In this document: one piece after another, positions 1 to 7,681 of the stretch | Numbering within the stretch: the first letter of the stretch is position 1 | Layout: each line of letters starts with the position of its first letter | From: an uncultured Succiniclasticum sp. | GTDB taxonomy: Bacteria; Bacillota; Negativicutes; Acidaminococcales; Acidaminococcaceae | Direction: 5' to 3' | Assembly: GCA_900544275.1 (NCBI GenBank) | Contig: UQUU01000011.1 | Coordinates: forward strand, 1-48,802 | Length of the DNA: 48,802 nt | Notes under the pieces: model-generated | What the model was told of the DNA's origin: nothing | The model's database searches: none | Seen by the model: the letters and a program-made list of their open reading frames with translations, nothing else | Program-made: the position numbers and the translations under genes

Positions 1-50
1 TGTAATAATATGATACGGTTAGCATATGCTAACCGTATCATATTATTACA
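1..50. repeat. Perfect 50-bp palindrome
   Basis: The first 50 bases form an uninterrupted inverted repeat with 25-base arms, no loop and its centre between positions 25 and 26 (core GGTTAGCATATGCTAACC). There is no T-run on either side, so it does not look like an ordinary intrinsic terminator. It could be a large operator, the tip of a mobile-element end, or a fold-back produced where an assembly ends. The rest of 51-316 is AT-rich and I see no gene in it. Confidence 0.85.
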
Positions 51-316
51 CTATTTAACTTACTTGTCAAGATTTATCAATCTTTTTTGTTATATATTTC
101 CAAATAAAAATAATTCGATTTCAGAATATCCTTTGCGAAGATTTACCACACAATAGATTTTCTTACATTTTTGTTTGATAATGGCATATTTTCGTTATAG
201 TTCGTTTTGTTTTGTCAGTTTTTCTCTATGTTACGCCTTGTATATAGTGCATTTCTGCAGTCTTTAAATGGTCTGTCTGTATCACATCCGAATCAGATTT
301 TACTGACAAAAATCCG

Positions 317-490
317 TTACCGCACAGGCACAATCTCCAGCCAATACCCGTCCGGATCGCTGATAAAATAAATACCCATCGCGGGATTTTCATAACAGAT
401 ACATCCCATTTCCTTATGTTTGGCATGAAAGACATCATATTCATCGGTGACAAATGCCAAATGGAATTCGTTTTCCCCTTCTCTCCAAAA
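317..490 (-). pseudogene. Glyoxalase I (VOC family) C-terminal remnant
   Basis: About 55 residues ending at the stop match the C-terminal half of lactoylglutathione lyase: the stretch FHLAFVTDEYDVFHAKHKEM, then ENPAMGIYF and the family-typical ISDPDGYWLEIVP. The full enzyme is about 125-135 residues, and the N-terminal half with its share of metal ligands is missing. Upstream in the same frame (490-595) the translation does not resemble a glyoxalase and runs into the terminator of the next gene. The open frame can be extended to 595, but I see no convincing start. I infer a 5'-truncated, non-functional gene. Confidence 0.7.
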
Positions 491-565
491 CTTTATTACA
501 AAAAACAGGACAGAGCGACAGCGCTCCCCGCAGGGTAGCCGAACCGGGAGACAATACGCATTGCT

Positions 566-604
566 ATAAAAAATACCCCCTGCTGCATAAAACAACAGGG
601 GTGA
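566..604 (-). terminator. Intrinsic terminator of the YcxB-like gene
   Basis: On the minus strand a stem (ACCCCTG paired with CAGGGGGT) around an A/T-rich loop is followed by a TATTTTTTAT tract. It lies just after the stop codon at 612. Confidence 0.75.
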
Positions 605-611
605 ATTTTGC

Positions 612-1103
612 TCACAGCTTATACTGTTTCTTTATCTTGCCCAGGAACTGAATCAATTCCGGTGTGCAATTCGCCTTTTCTACTATGGCACCCTGCATCC
701 CTGTCCGCATAAGATAAAAGTTAGTAGAAGTTTCATAGATATGGCGCAGCTGCACATATTTGTAAGCTACACGCCCCATCTTATTGACTTCTTCATAGTG
801 GTCCAGGTAGAACGTCATGTTGCTCTGAGTTCCCTCCAGGCGGCTTTGGGCAAACGACTTTTCTCCGGCCCGACGCACATTGTAAGGAATCAGGAACAAA
901 AACGTAGCAACGGAAGCTACAGCCATCACGGCGGCGGCGATATACCATTGATTATACAGACAGATAGCAATAATTACGGCCAGAATAGCGGCTAAAATAT
1001 ACTGCGCCTTGCGGAATTTGGAATTATGCCTGGTAATTTCCTGATTCATCCTTCCATATTCCTTAGCGCTGTAAGTAGTATTGGTTTTATAAACGATTCT
1101 CAT
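612..1103 (-). CDS. YcxB-like small membrane protein
   Basis: A 163-residue protein. A short N-terminal region (residues 1-34) precedes two adjacent hydrophobic helices (about 35-52 and 55-75), and a soluble C-terminal half follows. That half contains the pattern seen in YcxB-family proteins (FYLDHYEEVNKMGRVAYKYV, then a YETSTNFYLM strand). Its biochemical role is unknown. The family is usually described as a membrane protein with a PH-like C-terminal domain. I chose the ATG at 1103 because GGGAGAG sits 7 bases upstream; an in-frame GTG at 1142 lacks a good ribosome binding site. It appears monocistronic, with its own terminator. Confidence 0.65.
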   Translation of the reverse strand: MRIVYKTNTTYSAKEYGRMNQEITRHNSKFRKAQYILAAILAVIIAICLYNQWYIAAAVMAVASVATFLFLIPYNVRRAGEKSFAQSRLEGTQSNMTFYLDHYEEVNKMGRVAYKYVQLRHIYETSTNFYLMRTGMQGAIVEKANCTPELIQFLGKIKKQYKL

Positions 1104-1181
1104 TCCATTCTCTCCCTTTTGTGTCAGCTTCGGGTCACTCACCCGCTATGGTATTGTATCACATCCGGACCAAATTGAAAA

Positions 1182-1204
1182 CAGGGAAATGAACTTCTTC
1201 CCTG
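1182..1204 (-). terminator. Intrinsic terminator after the symporter gene
   Basis: A CAGGGAA / TTCCCTG hairpin followed on the minus strand by TTTTCAATTT. It is placed 65 bases after the symporter stop codon. A weaker GAGAACG hairpin lies closer to the stop. Confidence 0.6.
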
Positions 1205-1268
1205 ATTCTGTCAGGAATGGATTTTTCTTTCTCTGAGAGAATCGTTTTAACGTTGCAAAACAGCGTTC

Positions 1269-2480
1269 TCAAACGCCAACACTGCGATTTCGTTCTGATT
1301 TATCCACTACGGCGGCTACCGCTACGTCACCGGTAATATTAACCGTTGTACGGAACATATCCAAAACACGGTCGATACCTGCTACCAGTGCCAGACCTTC
1401 CAGCGGCAGCTGCACAGCCTGTAGCACCATCGCCAGCATAATCAGACCCGCTCCGGGAACACCGGCAGTACCAATAGAGGCAAGCGTGCCGGTAAAGATG
1501 ATCATCAGCATATCGGAAGACGTTAAGTTAATCCCGAATACATTGGCAATGAACAAAGAGCAGATGCCCATATAAATCGCCGTGCCGTCCATGTTGATTG
1601 TGGCCCCTAAGGGCAGTACGAAAGAGGTGATCTCACGGGACAATCCCAGTTTTTCCTGCGCGTTTTTCATATTGACAGGCAGCGTTCCTGCGGAAGAACA
1701 GGTCGTAAAGGCAAGCATCATGGCTTCTGACATGCCACGGAAAAATTTCAGAGGCGAGATGCCGCCCCCCACGGAAGCCAGGCTGGAATATACCAGTACG
1801 CAATGCAGCGTGCTGCCAATAGCAGAACAGGCAATAACGCTTAATAAAGGCAACAATACTTTAGGGCCATTCTTGCAAACGACCGGCAGCAACAGCGCAA
1901 ACACGCCGATGGGAGCAAAGCGCATAATCATAGCGATAATACGATAGCAAACTTCCGCCGCCGCATCAAAGAAATTAATCAGGGGATTGGTGCGGTTACC
2001 GCCCACCTGGGTGATCCCCACGCCGACAAATAAAGCGAAGATAATGACAGGGAGAATATCCGCTTTAGCCATGGAAGCAATGGGGTTCGTGGGAACCATA
2101 TTCACCAACACCTGCATCAGGGTCGGCGCTTCTTTTACTTTCGGCGCCGCCTTGCCGGCAATCTCCAGGCCCACGCCGGGATGGATCACGCCTGCAACAG
2201 CTAAGCCGATGACAATTGCAACCGCCGTAGTAACCATATACAGAGCGATGGTTTTAATGCTGATACGGCCCAGTTTTTTTCCATCTCCGCCCAGGCTGGT
2301 CACCCCCACAATCAAAGAACAAAATACCACCGGTACGATCATCATCTTGATCAAATTGATGAAAATCGTTCCGATAGGGGCGATCCACTGATTGATAAAG
2401 GGAAGACTTTCCGATCCGGCAGCTAAGCCGGCCATCACGGATAGAATCAGGGCAATTAAGATTTGAATAGACAGATTCAT
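1269..2480 (-). CDS. Dicarboxylate/amino acid:cation symporter (DAACS/SLC1 family)
   Basis: A 403-residue inner-membrane carrier of the glutamate/aspartate transporter family, which couples uptake of acidic amino acids or C4-dicarboxylates to Na+ or H+. Visible landmarks are the hairpin-1 serine motif TCSSAGTLP (260-268), NMDGT in TM7 (296-300), the hairpin-2 loop GTAGVPG (337-343), and the TM8 set D370, D374, R377, T378, N381 and D385. The arginine at the R377 position is what family members use to bind a side-chain carboxylate, so an acidic substrate is likely. It is shorter than GltPh-like proteins only at the termini. A good AAGGAG site precedes the ATG. It stands alone between terminators, so substrate choice (glutamate versus dicarboxylate) cannot be settled from context. 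Confidence 0.9.
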   Translation of the reverse strand: MNLSIQILIALILSVMAGLAAGSESLPFINQWIAPIGTIFINLIKMMIVPVVFCSLIVGVTSLGGDGKKLGRISIKTIALYMVTTAVAIVIGLAVAGVIHPGVGLEIAGKAAPKVKEAPTLMQVLVNMVPTNPIASMAKADILPVIIFALFVGVGITQVGGNRTNPLINFFDAAAEVCYRIIAMIMRFAPIGVFALLLPVVCKNGPKVLLPLLSVIACSAIGSTLHCVLVYSSLASVGGGISPLKFFRGMSEAMMLAFTTCSSAGTLPVNMKNAQEKLGLSREITSFVLPLGATINMDGTAIYMGICSLFIANVFGINLTSSDMLMIIFTGTLASIGTAGVPGAGLIMLAMVLQAVQLPLEGLALVAGIDRVLDMFRTTVNITGDVAVAAVVDKSERNRSVGV

Positions 2481-2569
2481 AACTTTTACTCCTTATTTTT
2501 AATAGAACACGTTTTCAATTCTTTTTCATTCTACCATTTTTTTCAAGGAATAAAAGAGGATAAGATCAA

Positions 2570-2583
2570 GTATACGTGTATAC
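2570..2583. promoter_or_regulatory. Small inverted repeat in the symporter upstream region
   Basis: GTATAC-GT-GTATAC lies about 90 bases upstream of the symporter start. Its position is compatible with an operator, but nothing identifies a regulator. The remaining sequence between 2484 and 2798 shows no gene I can support. Confidence 0.3.
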
Positions 2584-2798
2584 ATTTATCATCCGGTTAT
2601 TTTATCTTTGAGGCGCTTACTCTCTCATTCACCAACATTTGTTTTGCTTCCTGTGGAGAGATTCTCTGATGCCCTTCAACAGAAGCACTTTAAAAAAAGC
2701 ACAGCCAAAAAGACAGAACACGAAAAGCCCGTTTGTTCACAACATCGCAGCAAATCTTCATAAATGCAGCCCTTGCTCCATCTTTATTTCACCTGTTA

Positions 2799-2817
2799 TT
2801 TCCCCACGGTGGGGAAA
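2799..2817. repeat. Palindrome after the secreted repeat-protein gene
   Basis: TTTCCCCACGGTGGGGAAA is almost perfectly palindromic. It closely resembles the last codons of the neighbouring gene (around 2867-2886), suggesting a short duplication of the gene's 3' tip. It may act as a factor-dependent or U-poor terminator, since no T-run follows on the minus strand. Confidence 0.4.
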
Positions 2818-2865
2818 GCAGCAATGCAGCAACAGGCCACGGCAGACACTATCTGGCGGTCAAAT

Positions 2866-3243
2866 TCATTTCCCCACCCCGGGGAAATGCTCCACAAATT
2901 GAATCTTGATGTCCGGAAAACTATCTACATACTGAATGGTAAAATCCGGAAAACGCTCGACAAATTGCCATTCTCCCACTTTGTTCGGAAAATGTTCCAC
3001 GACCTTCACTCTTAAATCCGGGAAGCTGTTTACCACCTGGACTTTAATATCCCCGAAGGACGTCACTATCTTTACCTTACCGGCCAGACGGATGCCTTTA
3101 AAATACCCCGCAGAATTTACTGCGCCGGAATAAGGCAAGATGGAAGCAGGCGAACCAAAGGTTGGCAAGGGAAAAATTTCTGCCGCCAGGGCACTTCCCC
3201 CAAAAACAAGTGCACAAAGACAAATTGCAAATATTTTTTTCAT
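2866..3243 (-). CDS. Small secreted protein with 11-residue F-P-D repeats
   Basis: A 125-residue protein with a clear signal peptide (MKK then a hydrophobic core, probable cleavage after ALA at about residue 20). A linker of about 35 residues follows, then residues 57-125 built from short repeats. The repeat hallmark is F-[GP]-[DN] at 63, 74, 85, 98, 109 and 120, so the spacing is 11 residues with one 13-residue unit that contains W92. Between hallmarks the pattern alternates as [IV]-x-[VFY]-V, which predicts a string of short beta strands. The function is unknown. The periodic beta-repeat with a central Trp-containing unit recalls small bacterial repeat proteins predicted to form deeply knotted beta folds (Septknot/DUF6150-like), but the unit length differs and the match is only a resemblance. 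The start has GGAG upstream. It has no obvious operon partner. Confidence 0.6.
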   Translation of the reverse strand: MKKIFAICLCALVFGGSALAAEIFPLPTFGSPASILPYSGAVNSAGYFKGIRLAGKVKIVTSFGDIKVQVVNSFPDLRVKVVEHFPNKVGEWQFVERFPDFTIQYVDSFPDIKIQFVEHFPGVGK

Positions 3244-3345
3244 GGCCTCTCTCCCCGCGCAAACGCTGCGCTTACGTCTTTTCCCCTATTTTATGCTTTC
3301 GTTTGCAGGTTTACGTCATTGTACGCTTCCGGCATTATACGCCCA

Positions 3346-3459
3346 CGCTATTCGTCATCAGGTATTTCCCCATTACAAATTTCCGTCATTCGTCGTCAGG
3401 CACTTCCCTATTAAGCATTTCCGTCATTCGTCATCAGGCACTTTCCTATTACACGCTTA
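3346..3459. repeat. Three tandem copies of a 38-bp repeat
   Basis: Copies at 3346-3383, 3384-3421 and 3422-3459 share a core reading CGTCATTCGTCATCAGGCAC followed by TTYCCTATTA, with a few substitutions. There is no spacer between units, so it is a direct tandem repeat. The last unit runs through the stop codon of the permease gene (3449-3451). The region lies between the permease 3' end and the secreted repeat-protein gene. Confidence 0.85.
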
Positions 3460-5098
3460 CATCTTCATTATGCGTCAACCGGAAGAACAACAGCAACGAA
3501 ACTACCGAAGTCAGTGTCAGAATCGTGGAATAAGCCGCCGCATTACCGAAATTACTGCGGATAACTTCCGCATAAATGGCGACCGTTAATGTACTGGTAC
3601 TGCTGGTATACAAAATGATGCTGGAACTTAGCTCACTGATCAGCGTAATCCAACTCATGATAGCGCCTGCCAGCACCCCCGGCAGCATCATGGGGACCAT
3701 CACTTTACGGAAGGATTTAAATTCGCTTGCTCCCAGGCTGATCGCCGCTTCTTCCACACTGGGCGAGATCTGCGAAATAATCGCCGTACTGGAACGGATG
3801 GTATAAGGCATCCGCCGAATCGTCAGCGAGATAATCATGATCAACGCCGTGCCGGACAACACCAGGATCCCTGAGTTAAAGCCGGACAGCAACGCAATGC
3901 CCAGTACAGAACCGGGAATAATATAAGGAAACATGGTCAGCGTGTCCAGAATATTGGTCAGCAACGAAGGTTTCCGCACTGTCAGGTAAGAAATCAGAAT
4001 GCCCATGATCACCACGATAAAAATCGCGCAAACACCAAAGGCATAGGTATTAAAAATAGAGATATTATCCTTGGACAACAGCGTATTCTGGTAATTCATC
4101 AAAGAAAAACGCCCGGTGTAGACCGCGCCGCCCACGGTTTCCAGAAAAGAGGTAAAGATGACCGTCATCTGGGGCAGCATGGCAATAAAGCAGACGCCAT
4201 ACACGAAAAGATACGAGAAAAACTTCTGATAGCCCTGAGCTTCCACCGGCTGCATAGGCTTTAACGCGGTCATCGCATAAGAATAATGTTTGGCCATCAG
4301 ACGCTGCAGGAAGAACAGGAATAAAGTAATCACCACAACGATCACGCAAAGCGCCGCCGCAAAATGATCGTCCGTGCTTACTTCGCCCATGAACTGAGTG
4401 TAAATCAAAACCGGGAAAGTCTTAAACCCTTCCCCGATCAGCATCGGCGTACCAAAATCAGAGAATACCCGCATAAAGACTAACAGCGAACCGGCCAGCA
4501 ACGAAGGCATGACCAGAGGCAGAATGATTTGTGTCACACGCTGAAAGGCATTGCAGCCAAGGCTTTCCGCCGCCTCGTTTAAGGAACTGTCCAGATTTTT
4601 CAGGGCGCCGGATACATACATATAAATCAAAGGAAAGGATTGCAGAGAAAAAACCAGGACGATACCGGCAAAACCATAAATGCCGCCGAATTGAACGCCA
4701 AAGGCGCTATTGAACAACTGGGTAATAAACCCGTTGCGCCCTAAGAGCTGGATCCAGGCGTAAGCCCCGATAAAAGGCGGTGACAGGTAGGAAATGACGA
4801 TCAGTATATTCACGTATTTACTGAACGGAATCTTATAACTGCGCAGCAAATAAGCCATCGGCAGACCGATGATCGCCGCTAATAAAGTGGAACATACCGT
4901 TACTTTAAAGCTGTTGACCAGCGTGCTCCAGTAAAATTTACGGGCAAAGAACCTGGTAAAATAATCAAAGGTCAGCGCATGGGTTTCCGGCGAGACCACG
5001 CTCTGGTACAGGATCAGAAACAACGGATAGACCACAAACAAGATAAAAAACGCCAGCAGTAAAAAGGTCAGGCCTTTCCAGATATCCGGCTTTTTCAT
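3449..5098 (-). CDS. Fused two-domain ABC transporter permease, Fe(III) type
   Basis: A 549-residue inner-membrane protein with about 12 helices made of two homologous halves, as in FbpB/SfuB-type ferric-iron permeases and relatives that move putrescine or 2-aminoethylphosphonate. Each half carries the cytoplasmic EAA loop that docks the ATPase: NEAAESLGCNAF... (about residue 175) and EEAAISLGASEF... (about residue 450), each followed by the typical LP-x-x-x-P-S/G-L-L-A-G. The ATG overlaps the ATPase stop codon (ATGA, 4-base overlap), so the two are translationally coupled. The partners are the ATPase and lipoprotein immediately upstream. The iron assignment rests on family resemblance, not on a ligand-specific residue. 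Confidence 0.85.
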   Translation of the reverse strand: MKKPDIWKGLTFLLLAFFILFVVYPLFLILYQSVVSPETHALTFDYFTRFFARKFYWSTLVNSFKVTVCSTLLAAIIGLPMAYLLRSYKIPFSKYVNILIVISYLSPPFIGAYAWIQLLGRNGFITQLFNSAFGVQFGGIYGFAGIVLVFSLQSFPLIYMYVSGALKNLDSSLNEAAESLGCNAFQRVTQIILPLVMPSLLAGSLLVFMRVFSDFGTPMLIGEGFKTFPVLIYTQFMGEVSTDDHFAAALCVIVVVITLFLFFLQRLMAKHYSYAMTALKPMQPVEAQGYQKFFSYLFVYGVCFIAMLPQMTVIFTSFLETVGGAVYTGRFSLMNYQNTLLSKDNISIFNTYAFGVCAIFIVVIMGILISYLTVRKPSLLTNILDTLTMFPYIIPGSVLGIALLSGFNSGILVLSGTALIMIISLTIRRMPYTIRSSTAIISQISPSVEEAAISLGASEFKSFRKVMVPMMLPGVLAGAIMSWITLISELSSSIILYTSSTSTLTVAIYAEVIRSNFGNAAAYSTILTLTSVVSLLLFFRLTHNEDVSV

Positions 5099-6243
5099 AG
5101 CGCCTCACCACCTGTTTCGCTGTTTTCGTCCTGTCGGATCAGGGTACGGGAGCCATCTTCGGTGAACACATTGATGCGCGCGGTTTCCACCCGTAGCTTC
5201 ACATTGGTGCCATTGGGAATGATCGTTCCCACATCCGAGGGACGGATCACCTCCACTTCCTGCCCCGCTTCCGTTTCCATAAAGTAGTGGGTAGAAATTC
5301 CCAGGAATACGCTGGATTTTACAACAGCATCGATGCCTTCCCCGTCTTTGTGAACCGTAAATTCTTCCGGACGGACAGCGACCCGCACCGGCGTTCCGGC
5401 CGCCTGCGAAATAGTTTGATCACCGGTTTCCAATAACCGGAGATCCAGATTATCCATGACTGCCTGGTAGTGCCCGAAATCAACTCCGGTCTTTCCCTCT
5501 GTCTCCGTCAATTTAGCAGAAAAGATATTGGATAATCCGATAAAAGTAGACACAAACTGATTCGCCGGGCGTTGGTAAATATACTGGGGAGAACCTACCT
5601 GCTGAATCACACCGTCGTTCATAACGGCAATACGGTCCGATACCGCCAGCGCTTCTTCCTGGTCATGGGTCACATAGACCGTGGTGATTCCCACCTGCTG
5701 CTGGATCGTTTTGATCGCATTACGCATTTCTACCCGCAGCTTCGCATCCAGGTTGGACAGAGGTTCATCCATCAGCAAGACCTGCGGATGGATGACCAAA
5801 GCTCTGGCTAAAGCCACCCGCTGCTGCTGCCCGCCGGAAAGCTGAGTCGGCATACGGTCTTTCAGATGGCCGATCTTTACCACATCCAGAATATCCTTGA
5901 CCAGAGTGTCGATTTCCCCAGCGGCTACCTTGCGTTGTTTTAAGCCGAAGGCCGTATTTTGTGACACAGACATATGGGGAAAAATAGCATAATTCTGGAA
6001 GACCATACCCATATTTCTGCGATTTACAGGGATATCGTTAATAATCGTATCATCTATTTTAATGGTTCCCCCTTCAATCGAGTTGAAACCGATGATCATG
6101 CGCAATAAGGTAGTTTTACCACAACCCGAAGGCCCTAACAGAGTAAAAAATTCACCCGGCCGGATATGGACGGACAAACCGTTGATCACAGTATTGTTGC
6201 CAAACTTTTTTATCACATTATCGATAGCAATAGAAACGCTCAT
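5095..6243 (-). CDS. ABC transporter ATP-binding protein (FbpC/PotA type)
   Basis: A 382-residue ATPase that energises the adjacent fused permease. It has Walker A GPSGCGKT (37-44), the Q-loop at MVFQNYAIFP (80-89), signature LSGGQQQR (135-142), Walker B VLLMDEP (155-161) and the switch His in TVYVTHDQEEA. Residues beyond about 240 form the TOBE-type regulatory domain found in iron, polyamine and sugar importers. AAAGGAG lies 7 bases before the ATG. It is the second gene of the importer operon, separated from the lipoprotein gene by a 189-base gap containing two hairpins, probably lowering its expression relative to the binding protein. Confidence 0.9.
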   Translation of the reverse strand: MSVSIAIDNVIKKFGNNTVINGLSVHIRPGEFFTLLGPSGCGKTTLLRMIIGFNSIEGGTIKIDDTIINDIPVNRRNMGMVFQNYAIFPHMSVSQNTAFGLKQRKVAAGEIDTLVKDILDVVKIGHLKDRMPTQLSGGQQQRVALARALVIHPQVLLMDEPLSNLDAKLRVEMRNAIKTIQQQVGITTVYVTHDQEEALAVSDRIAVMNDGVIQQVGSPQYIYQRPANQFVSTFIGLSNIFSAKLTETEGKTGVDFGHYQAVMDNLDLRLLETGDQTISQAAGTPVRVAVRPEEFTVHKDGEGIDAVVKSSVFLGISTHYFMETEAGQEVEVIRPSDVGTIIPNGTNVKLRVETARINVFTEDGSRTLIRQDENSETGGEAL

Positions 6244-6267
6244 AACGAGACTCCTTTAGCAGAAAAT

Positions 6268-6294
6268 ATGGCGCCAATATGAAATTGGCGCCAT
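6268..6294 (-). terminator. Strong hairpin between binding-protein and ATPase genes
   Basis: An 11-bp perfect stem (ATGGCGCCAAT / ATTGGCGCCAT) with a 5-base loop lies 25 bases upstream of the ATPase ATG, followed on the minus strand by ATTTTCT. A second, smaller hairpin (CTGCG...CGCAG) is at 6393-6410. Such elements commonly attenuate or protect transcripts so that the binding protein is made in excess. Confidence 0.55.
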
Positions 6295-6432
6295 GTTTCT
6301 TGATTAGTTTCAGATTCAGTACTCTTCATGGCGGAAGGTTCGCACTGTCAACTACACTTCACTATTTACTGCATTGCACATTGTCTTTTGCACTGCGTTT
6401 CAAAGCGCAGATCGCAAAAAATACGCTGTGTA

Positions 6433-7482
6433 TTACATAGATTTTTCCAGATGCTCTGTAAAGGTTTTGGTGAATTTATCCTTATTTTCAGAAACCCATT
6501 TTTCATCAAACTTGGGAGCTACTTTGATTTTATCGGCCGGCGTCATGTAATTTGCCAGTTTCGCGCCCTTGCGCAAAGGACGAACTGTAAGCGTGGTACC
6601 CACCAGGTTTTGAATCTTTTCGCTCAGCATATAGTCGATGAATTTCTTCGCGTTTTCAGGGTGTTTGCAGTTTTTAATGATCTGTACCGACTGAGGCGCA
6701 TATAATGCCCCTTCTTTCGGGAACACGACCTCTACATCAGCACCGCTTTTAACCAGACTGGCCGCCGGATCTTCCCAGGTCAGGCCCACCATATATTCGC
6801 CGCCGGCTACGCCCTTGTAGACCTGGCTGGAGCTGTTGGCCATCTTGCCGTTCAGCTGTTTCAGGAATTTATCACAATAATCCCAGGCTTCTTTACTGAA
6901 CGGATCGCCATTGCCCATATCATACAGCATAACGACCAGAGACTGGAAAGCAGAAGAAGAGTTTACCGGATCGCCAAAAGCGATCTTGCCTTTCAGCGCG
7001 GGATCCAGCAAATCCGCAAAACCTTCGATTTTGCGATCGCCTTTTAATTTTTTATTTACGATCATGACCGTAGGATCAGAAAATGCCGGCGTAAAGAACC
7101 CGGTCGTATTTTTAAACTGATCCATCATATTGGCATCTTCCTTGGAAACATATTCCTGGAATAAATCCTTCTTCGATGCCAGCATCGCTTCACTCCCGGC
7201 CCATAAAATGTCCCCCAGAGGGTTGGCCTTTTCCGACGCTACGCGTTTTACCACCTCACCGGTACCTGCAACCACTACATTTACCTTAATACCTGTGTCT
7301 TTTTCAAAATTTTTAATGACCGCATTATTCAGGCTTTCACTGCGGGCAGTATACACTGTCAGCTCCTGGCCTGAGCCGCCCGCTTTAGGCGCTTCGGCTT
7401 TTTTATCATTCCCGCCGCAGCCGCTGAAAAGCATAGAAAACGAAAGTAATGCGGTTGCTAAAAATGCAACTGATTTTTTCAT
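6433..7482 (-). CDS. Extracytoplasmic solute-binding lipoprotein, Fe(III) ABC type
   Basis: A 349-residue binding protein for the importer. The signal peptide ends in a lipobox (LFSGC, Cys at about 22), followed by a short charged linker, so it is membrane-anchored. The mature start ELTVYTARSESLNNAVIKNF and the GDILWAGSEAML block are typical of the FbpA/FutA/AfuA cluster of periplasmic binding proteins. The start at 7482 is supported by GGAGG 8 bases upstream; a longer in-frame reading to 7629 would bury the signal peptide. The product delivers ligand (ferric iron most likely, but a phosphonate or polyamine is not excluded) to the permease downstream. Confidence 0.85.
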   Translation of the reverse strand: MKKSVAFLATALLSFSMLFSGCGGNDKKAEAPKAGGSGQELTVYTARSESLNNAVIKNFEKDTGIKVNVVVAGTGEVVKRVASEKANPLGDILWAGSEAMLASKKDLFQEYVSKEDANMMDQFKNTTGFFTPAFSDPTVMIVNKKLKGDRKIEGFADLLDPALKGKIAFGDPVNSSSAFQSLVVMLYDMGNGDPFSKEAWDYCDKFLKQLNGKMANSSSQVYKGVAGGEYMVGLTWEDPAASLVKSGADVEVVFPKEGALYAPQSVQIIKNCKHPENAKKFIDYMLSEKIQNLVGTTLTVRPLRKGAKLANYMTPADKIKVAPKFDEKWVSENKDKFTKTFTEHLEKSM

Positions 7483-7557
7483 GTTTTGCGCCTCCGATAT
7501 TTTTATTTCCGCCGTACTGGATCTATCAGGGATTTCCTCCCTTACTTTTGCTCTATA

Positions 7558-7586
7558 ATTATACCATTCTGCCGGTATTATCTCAA
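7558..7586 (-). promoter_or_regulatory. Sigma-A-type promoter of the Fe(III)-type importer operon
   Basis: On the minus strand TTGAGA (7581-7586) and TATAAT (7558-7563) are separated by exactly 17 bases. A transcript would start near 7551 and carry a leader of about 70 bases. Confidence 0.65.
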
Positions 7587-7681
7587 GGAAAAGATAAAAC
7601 CGCTCTGTCAGCCACAACGGCACCGACAAGGCGGCTTAAAATTGTAATAATGATGCTGTCAAATTAAAATTATGTTTATCA

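Noticed and set aside
1582..1947. Long open frames antisense to the symporter, cbi genes and receptors.
   Set aside because: They mirror real genes in other frames, lack ribosome binding sites and show no protein family features.
3346..3459. 38-bp repeats with CRISPR-like unit length.
   Set aside because: There are no spacers between the three copies; it is a plain tandem repeat.
7483..7629. Extended N-terminus for the Fe(III)-type lipoprotein.
   Set aside because: It would place 49 residues before a clear signal peptide and run through the predicted promoter.
7640..7681. Possible Fur box upstream of the Fe(III)-type lipoprotein gene.
   Set aside because: The AT-rich stretch matches the 7-1-7 Fur pattern poorly and lies far upstream of the better promoter; I did not list it.
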